Origin: Flavobacteriaceae bacterium
GTDB lineage: Bacteria; Bacteroidota; Bacteroidia; Flavobacteriales; Flavobacteriaceae
Direction of reading: 5' to 3'
Assembly: GCA_013215095.1 (NCBI GenBank)
Contig: JABSPM010000024.1
Location: forward strand, 1-37,036
Length of the DNA stretch: 37,036 nt
The notes beneath the pieces were generated by a model. The model saw only the letters and a program-made list of their open reading frames with translations. It searched no databases and had not been told where the DNA came from. The translations under genes were made by a program, and so were the position numbers. Positions 33,611-37,036 of this stretch are shown here, one piece after another (within the stretch, counting starts at the first letter, position 1; every line of letters starts with the position of its first letter).

Positions 33611-33752
33611 CAATGAATGGCAAAGGTCTCGTATAACCTTCAGTTACGGGTTTAAAGTTACTGTTTTTCGGTTAAGCACTGACGTTAGCAATTCAAAGTG
33701 AATTCTGATGTAGTCGAATCCGCCGTAATTGCGGTTATACATTGTTGTAAGC
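33611..33752 (-). repeat. attC-like site 5
   Basis: Perfect arms GTATAACC (33631-33638) and GGTTATAC (33733-33740), inner arms TTACGG (33644-33649) and CCGTAA (33723-33728), and a small inner hairpin ATTCA-aag-TGAAT at 33691-33703. The cassette-end word on the upstream side is GTTGTAAGC (33744-33752). The far core reads ACCTTTGCC on the minus strand, where sister sites have CCGTT. Confidence 0.65.
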
Positions 33753-33758
33753 AGTTTT

Positions 33759-34307
33759 TTAACTTTCTAAAAATTGCAAATCCAAATAGTTGTTATTCGG
33801 ATTTTTAGGGTCAACATATAATTCCGTTTCCTGTTTAATCGCAAAGTGCATTTTTAATTTCGTTGTGTCCATATCAATATTCAATTTGTATTTAATTGAG
33901 TCATTTTTGTATGGAACATCTATCAGTATTACGTTATGATTAACATCAATATATTCATTCCGAGTGTTGTATCCGCTTCCGACTTCTATTTCTTGTTTGT
34001 AGCTATTGCTCTGTATTTCTAAATTATCTAAATTGACAATAACTTTATCTCCGCTTCTAATTAGGTCAGAAATTCTTTTACTTTCCTCATTCTCCGCTTT
34101 ATCAATCAGAATTTTAGTTCTTAGCATATAAATTAGAAAAGGTAAAATCAGAACTATACCTAATGCTACAAAATAAAAATTAGTTTCTCCTGTAGAATTA
34201 TATCTTCCTCTTCCGCCAATTCCTGCATAAATAATTATGCATCCTAAAAATGTAAGTCCAGTAAAAATCCAACTCCCAAAATCAGATAGTATTTTTTTAA
34301 AGTTCAT
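33759..34307 (-). CDS. Cassette membrane protein, function unknown
   Basis: 182 residues from the ATG at 34305-34307 (MNFKKILSDFGSWIFTGL). A longer frame to 34364 translates the upstream attC-like site (the codons reading FRCASFKK are its core) and is rejected. Two transmembrane helices (WIFTGLTFLGCIIIYAG and FYFVALGIVLILPFLIYML) are followed by a roughly 110-residue domain facing outside or inside (NLDNLEIQSNSYKQEIEV, YVDPKNPNNNYLDLQFL). The ending YVDPKNPNNxYLD resembles DUF3592-like proteins, weakly. The start word GTTGTGCTTCATT equals that of the cassette at 30876-31613. Confidence 0.75.
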   Translation of the reverse strand: MNFKKILSDFGSWIFTGLTFLGCIIIYAGIGGRGRYNSTGETNFYFVALGIVLILPFLIYMLRTKILIDKAENEESKRISDLIRSGDKVIVNLDNLEIQSNSYKQEIEVGSGYNTRNEYIDVNHNVILIDVPYKNDSIKYKLNIDMDTTKLKMHFAIKQETELYVDPKNPNNNYLDLQFLES

Positions 34308-34323
34308 CAGTTTCTTAAATGAA

Positions 34324-34461
34324 GCACAACGGAATTGTGTATAGTTAGTTGCTTGGTTAAGCAACTAATTTAGTAAACAAATACGAACCTGAGAAAATTC
34401 CGAAGGAATTTTCCAAATAATCACTAGCCAAAGCAATTAATTATACACGTTGTTGTAAAAC
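34324..34461 (-). repeat. attC-like site 6 (long class)
   Basis: Outer arms GTGTATAGTTAGTTGC (34337-34352) and GCAATTAATTATACAC (34433-34448) pair with few mismatches; core words are GCACAAC (34324-34330) and GTTGTAAAAC (34452-34461). A perfect inner hairpin GAAAATTCC-gaa-GGAATTTTC lies at 34393-34413. The layout and many bases match site 8. Confidence 0.75.
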
Positions 34462-34470
34462 GTTTTTTAT

Positions 34471-35016
34471 TTATTCAATTCGGATTAGTTGTTTTTCTAC
34501 AGGTTTTGAATTTCCGTATTTTTCATTGAATTCCTTAACCGTATTATCGTAATTGTCAATTAGGTCAACTTTAATTGCAAGTTGATTTTTTTCCGCATCT
34601 GATACTGCTCCGACAACACCAGTATTTGCAACATCGTTTTTTGAAATATTCCAGTTAAAGGTTAAATCTCCGATATAGTATATTTTATTGGCTTCTAAAT
34701 CTACCGATAAATAATTGTCAGTTATGTTTTTTCGATATTCGTTGTATTGAAGCAGAGAGATAAAATGTTTTCCTTTTGGTAATTTCATAAAGACATATCC
34801 GTCTTTTTCAACCCAAATAGCGTTTTTTCCCCATAGTCTTTCATCCCAGAGAAAGTTCCACTTTGTATTTATTTTTTCTCCATCATTATTTATAAATGCA
34901 CGAGCAATTATAATGGCTTCATCATTCTCGATTTCAGTTGTTTTCAGTTGTCCGCTTGCACAACCAATTAGCAATCCTAAAAAAGGAATTATTAAATATT
35001 TTAATCTCGTTTTCAT
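34471..35016 (-). CDS. Cassette lipoprotein, function unknown
   Basis: 181 residues with a lipoprotein signal ending LLIGC and a mature domain with AIIIARAFINNDGEKI, YVFMKLPKGKHFISLLQYN and IYYIGDLTFNW, a beta-rich pattern like small carboxypeptidase-regulatory or DUF2846-type domains (about 100 residues that place a YIGD strand after KGK-H). The assignment to DUF2846 is a suggestion only. Its cassette words are a perfect 10-bp pair: starts GTTGTAAAAC (complement at 35030-35039) and ends GTTTTACAAC (complement at 34452-34461). ATG start. Confidence 0.75.
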   Translation of the reverse strand: MKTRLKYLIIPFLGLLIGCASGQLKTTEIENDEAIIIARAFINNDGEKINTKWNFLWDERLWGKNAIWVEKDGYVFMKLPKGKHFISLLQYNEYRKNITDNYLSVDLEANKIYYIGDLTFNWNISKNDVANTGVVGAVSDAEKNQLAIKVDLIDNYDNTVKEFNEKYGNSKPVEKQLIRIE

Positions 35017-35029
35017 TTTTTTGTCAAAT

Positions 35030-35087
35030 GTTTTACAACGTTTTGGCTAAGCTGCGTTTTAATGCAGTTTAGGTGGTGTTACCCAAC
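35030..35087 (-). repeat. attC-like site 7 (short class)
   Basis: Core words GTTTTACAAC (35030-35039) and GTTACCCAAC (35078-35087) enclose GGCTAAGCTGCGTTTTAATG, CAGTTTAGG, in which GGCTAAGCTGC and GCAGTTTAGG pair. The 19-bp loop region 35053-35071 is shared with the site at 18540-18558. Confidence 0.7.
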
Positions 35088-35091
35088 GTTT

Positions 35092-35592
35092 TTATTTTAT
35101 TTTTCCAAGTTTTTTCCCAATCAGAAGCATAATCATTGTTAGGGTTCCAATTCCAATAAAGAAATATCCTCCATATTTATCTTTGTTCCCTCTAATAAAG
35201 TATGCTTTTCCATTTTTGTCAATAAATTGAACAGTTTTATTTAAACTCAAATTTTGATTCTTCTGTAAAGGTGTTTTATCTGCATAATAAACTGTAATTT
35301 CATCACCAATTTTCAGTTTGTCTATTTGCTCAAATTTCGGACTAAAATCACCAACTTCCTTTCCAATGAATAAATCAAAAACCAATTCGTAGTCAGTTAT
35401 ATGTATGAATCTGTGATCTCTTTTTTTTAGATTTCCATATGTTTTTTCAAAAAAATCTATTTTTCCAGTTACGTTATCAAAATCATTTTTTTCTTTTCCA
35501 CTCCTAACGGATAAATAAATTCCAAATCCAATTATTATAACACATCCTAATATTAGTTTGTAAAATATTCCTTTAGGGTCTTTTTTTGTCAT
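35092..35592 (-). CDS. Cassette membrane protein, function unknown
   Basis: 166 residues with two transmembrane helices, near the N-terminus (YKLILGCVIIIGFGIYLSV) and C-terminus (GGYFFIGIGTLTMIMLLIG), enclosing a roughly 95-residue domain (TGKIDFFEKTYG ... LKIGDEITVYYADKTP ... GKAYFIRG). This is the layout of DUF3592-type proteins, though the match is weak. Start and end words are the perfect 10-bp pair GTTACCCAAC / GTTGGGTAAC. ATG start. Confidence 0.75.
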   Translation of the reverse strand: MTKKDPKGIFYKLILGCVIIIGFGIYLSVRSGKEKNDFDNVTGKIDFFEKTYGNLKKRDHRFIHITDYELVFDLFIGKEVGDFSPKFEQIDKLKIGDEITVYYADKTPLQKNQNLSLNKTVQFIDKNGKAYFIRGNKDKYGGYFFIGIGTLTMIMLLIGKKLGKIK

Positions 35593-35613
35593 TTTAGTTT
35601 AATTTTTTCTAAT

Positions 35614-35751
35614 GTTGGGTAACGGTCTTGTATAAGATTAGTTGCGTGGTTTAAGTACCTAATTTAGCAAATACAAACCGAATAGAAAATCCTTGCGGAT
35701 TTTCGTAAGCAAGCTTGCAACAGCAATTAATTTTATACGGTGTTGTAGCAC
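35614..35751 (-). repeat. attC-like site 8 (long class)
   Basis: Core words GTTGGGTAAC (35614-35623) and GTTGTAGCAC (35742-35751). Outer arms TATAAGATTAGTTGC (about 35631-35645) and GCAATTAATTTTATA (35723-35737) pair with two mismatches. The inner hairpin GAAAATCC-ttgc-GGATTTTC lies at 35685-35704. Same layout as site 6 and the remnant at 318-400. Confidence 0.75.
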
Positions 35752-35760
35752 GTTATTATT

Positions 35761-36861
35761 TTAATATTTATAACTCAATAATTCAATTTCTTTATCATAG
35801 GGTGTAAATATTTTTGAGTTTTTTATTACAATTGGAAAATAGTCAAAACCTGATTTGTACTTATAAGGAAATGTAACAGCCTTTTTTAGACTAAAAATTA
35901 GTTCTTTTATCAAATCAATTGATTCATTATCTGCTTTTGAAATAATCGATACATCAATTATTTTTTTATTATTTCCCGTTTCTATTTCCACTAAAAACCA
36001 ACTGTCAATAATTGATTCGTTTAATTTTAGTTTGTAGAAGCGTTTTTTAATTTTTTCATAAAATTCATCATTTACTCCAATGTCCGCTTTTTGTTTACAC
36101 CGAGAAGGTCCAATTATCTTTAGTCGTTCTAAAAATATGATTCCAGTAAATGTTGCATTGAAATGATTATAATACAATTCATTTCCTAAAGCTGGTGATA
36201 TAGACACTCCTTTTTTGAAAGTAAAATTTTCAAAATATTCTTTTCCATAATTTGTGTTTGCAGTGTAAAAGTTCCATTCTCCGTCTGGTAATCCGCTTTT
36301 TACATTTCCGGTTAATTTGGATTTTTGAGAACCCGAAATAGACATATAAAGGCTATCAATAAATTTTCCATTTCCATTCTCAACAATAATTTCTCCTAGT
36401 TCAGTACGCTGTTCCAATAGGAATTCGTTATTGTTTTTATAAATCACTTTTTTTATTGATTTACCATTTTTTGAGAAGCTCTCCCAAATACCTGTTCTGT
36501 TTCCTAAATCATATTCAAATTCCATTTTCTTTTCCCCGTTTTTATAAAATGAATTGAATTTTCCGTTTAGTTTACCATTTTGATATGAGCCAGTTAAGAA
36601 TAAATCATCATTAGTGTAAAAAACTTTTAAAGAATCTTTGAATTGAAAAAGTCTGTCGTCAAATTCTGCAATTAAGTAATATTTAGAGCAATCTTTGTAG
36701 GAGATACGAAAAACTCCGTCTAAATAAATTTTGACTTTTCCGTCTTGAGTTTTTTCTATTAAATCATCAAAATTTTCAGATTCTTGTGCATCTAAATCTG
36801 TGCAAAAACAAAGCAAAAAAATTGTTAAAAGTTTGAATGTTATTTGAAAATATTTTTTCAC
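35761..36861 (-). CDS. MORN-repeat-like secreted or lipoprotein, cassette cargo
   Basis: 366 residues with a hydrophobic signal (FKLLTIFLLCFC). MORN/YwqK-type repeats follow: GSYQNGKLNGKFNSFYKNGE, MEFEYDLGNRTGIWESFSKN, LTGNVKSGLPDGEWNFYTAN. In the C-terminal third, DSWFLVEIETGNNKKIIDVS and FSLKKAVTFPYKYKSG resemble the TonB C-terminal domain seen after MORN repeats in other Bacteroidota proteins, but weakly. Partner unknown. Start and end words form a perfect 10-bp pair GTTGTAGCAC / GTGCTACAAC. ATG start. Confidence 0.8.
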   Translation of the reverse strand: MKKYFQITFKLLTIFLLCFCTDLDAQESENFDDLIEKTQDGKVKIYLDGVFRISYKDCSKYYLIAEFDDRLFQFKDSLKVFYTNDDLFLTGSYQNGKLNGKFNSFYKNGEKKMEFEYDLGNRTGIWESFSKNGKSIKKVIYKNNNEFLLEQRTELGEIIVENGNGKFIDSLYMSISGSQKSKLTGNVKSGLPDGEWNFYTANTNYGKEYFENFTFKKGVSISPALGNELYYNHFNATFTGIIFLERLKIIGPSRCKQKADIGVNDEFYEKIKKRFYKLKLNESIIDSWFLVEIETGNNKKIIDVSIISKADNESIDLIKELIFSLKKAVTFPYKYKSGFDYFPIVIKNSKIFTPYDKEIELLSYKY

Positions 36862-37036
36862 TAATCATTTTGGTTTTAATGTGCTACAACACCCAAATAT
36901 AGGCATTGCGGTTATTATTATTTTAATTATGGCGGTTATCCAAATATAGTGTAAATATATAAACAATTGTAATTCAGTTAGTTTTTTTATATTTAGAGTG
37001 ATAATTATTTTTGTAAAGCGAATGTTATGCTGTCAA
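36862..37036 (-). repeat. Upstream cassette boundary, partly outside the window
   Basis: Contains GTGCTACAAC (36881-36890), the start word of the MORN gene's cassette, then two direct copies of CCAAATATAG (36893-36902 and 36950-36959) and two of GCGGTTAT (36908-36915 and 36942-36949), where the other sites have inverted arms. At the edge, GTTATGC (about 37026-37032) could be the end word of the next cassette. No gene start is visible. Confidence 0.45.

Noticed and set aside
34308-34364. N-terminal extension of the cassette membrane protein
   Set aside because: It is a translation of the attC-like site; the ATG at 34305-34307 gives a normal membrane-protein start.

Overview
The window is low-GC DNA from a member of the Flavobacteriaceae (Bacteroidota). 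The evidence is the gene content (lipoproteins with short LxxSC-type signals, DUF1573, NIF3-like protein, LpxK, MurB and ValS of flavobacterial type), start sites without Shine-Dalgarno sequences, and -7 boxes of the form TAnnTTTG. No rRNA, tRNA or CRISPR array was seen.

Layout. (1) 1-753: the start of an ISAs1-type transposase running off the left edge, abutting half of an attC-like site, then apparently non-coding DNA. (2) 754-9195: a seven-gene minus-strand operon for the lower kynurenine route of tryptophan degradation: kynureninase, kynurenine 3-monooxygenase, 2-aminomuconate deaminase, 2-aminomuconate-6-semialdehyde dehydrogenase, an SDR protein, 3-hydroxyanthranilate dioxygenase and ACMS decarboxylase. 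A divergent IclR regulator faces it. Their 129-bp intergenic region carries two opposed -7 boxes and several GTTTCA/TGAAAC half-sites. Together the genes would take kynurenine to 2-oxo-3-hexenedioate-type products; the tryptophan dioxygenase and formamidase steps are not in the window. (3) 9196-29744: mostly core genes: methyltransferase, msrA, coiled-coil protein, NIF3-like protein, lpxK, a TPR hybrid histidine kinase, gap, lipA, two ECF sigma factors (one with an anti-sigma partner), a GT2 glycosyltransferase, aqpZ, murB, an aminotransferase, a DUF1573 protein and valS. A lone WD40/TolB-like lipoprotein (18556-19545) interrupts this region and is flanked by sequences like those of region 4. 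(4) 29745-37036: an accessory region with scars of IS66-like and IS110-like transposases and a tyrosine recombinase, and seven small minus-strand genes each followed by a palindromic intergenic site.

The main discovery candidate is region 4. It is organised like an integron cassette array without a complete integrase. Each gene unit starts with a 7-10 bp GTT... word and ends, just after its stop codon, with the reverse complement of that same word. The word differs from unit to unit (GTTGTAGCAC, GTTACCCAAC, GTTGTAAAAC, GTTGTGC, GTTGGCAT). That pairing is what excisable circular cassettes would be expected to show, although the words do not follow the classical GTTRRRY core. Most cargo is predicted to be lipoproteins or membrane proteins. 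Related sites occur alone elsewhere in the window (around 18.5-19.6 kb and 0.3-0.4 kb), so the system appears to seed single cassettes as well as an array. All homology statements are from recognition of motifs, not from database searches.
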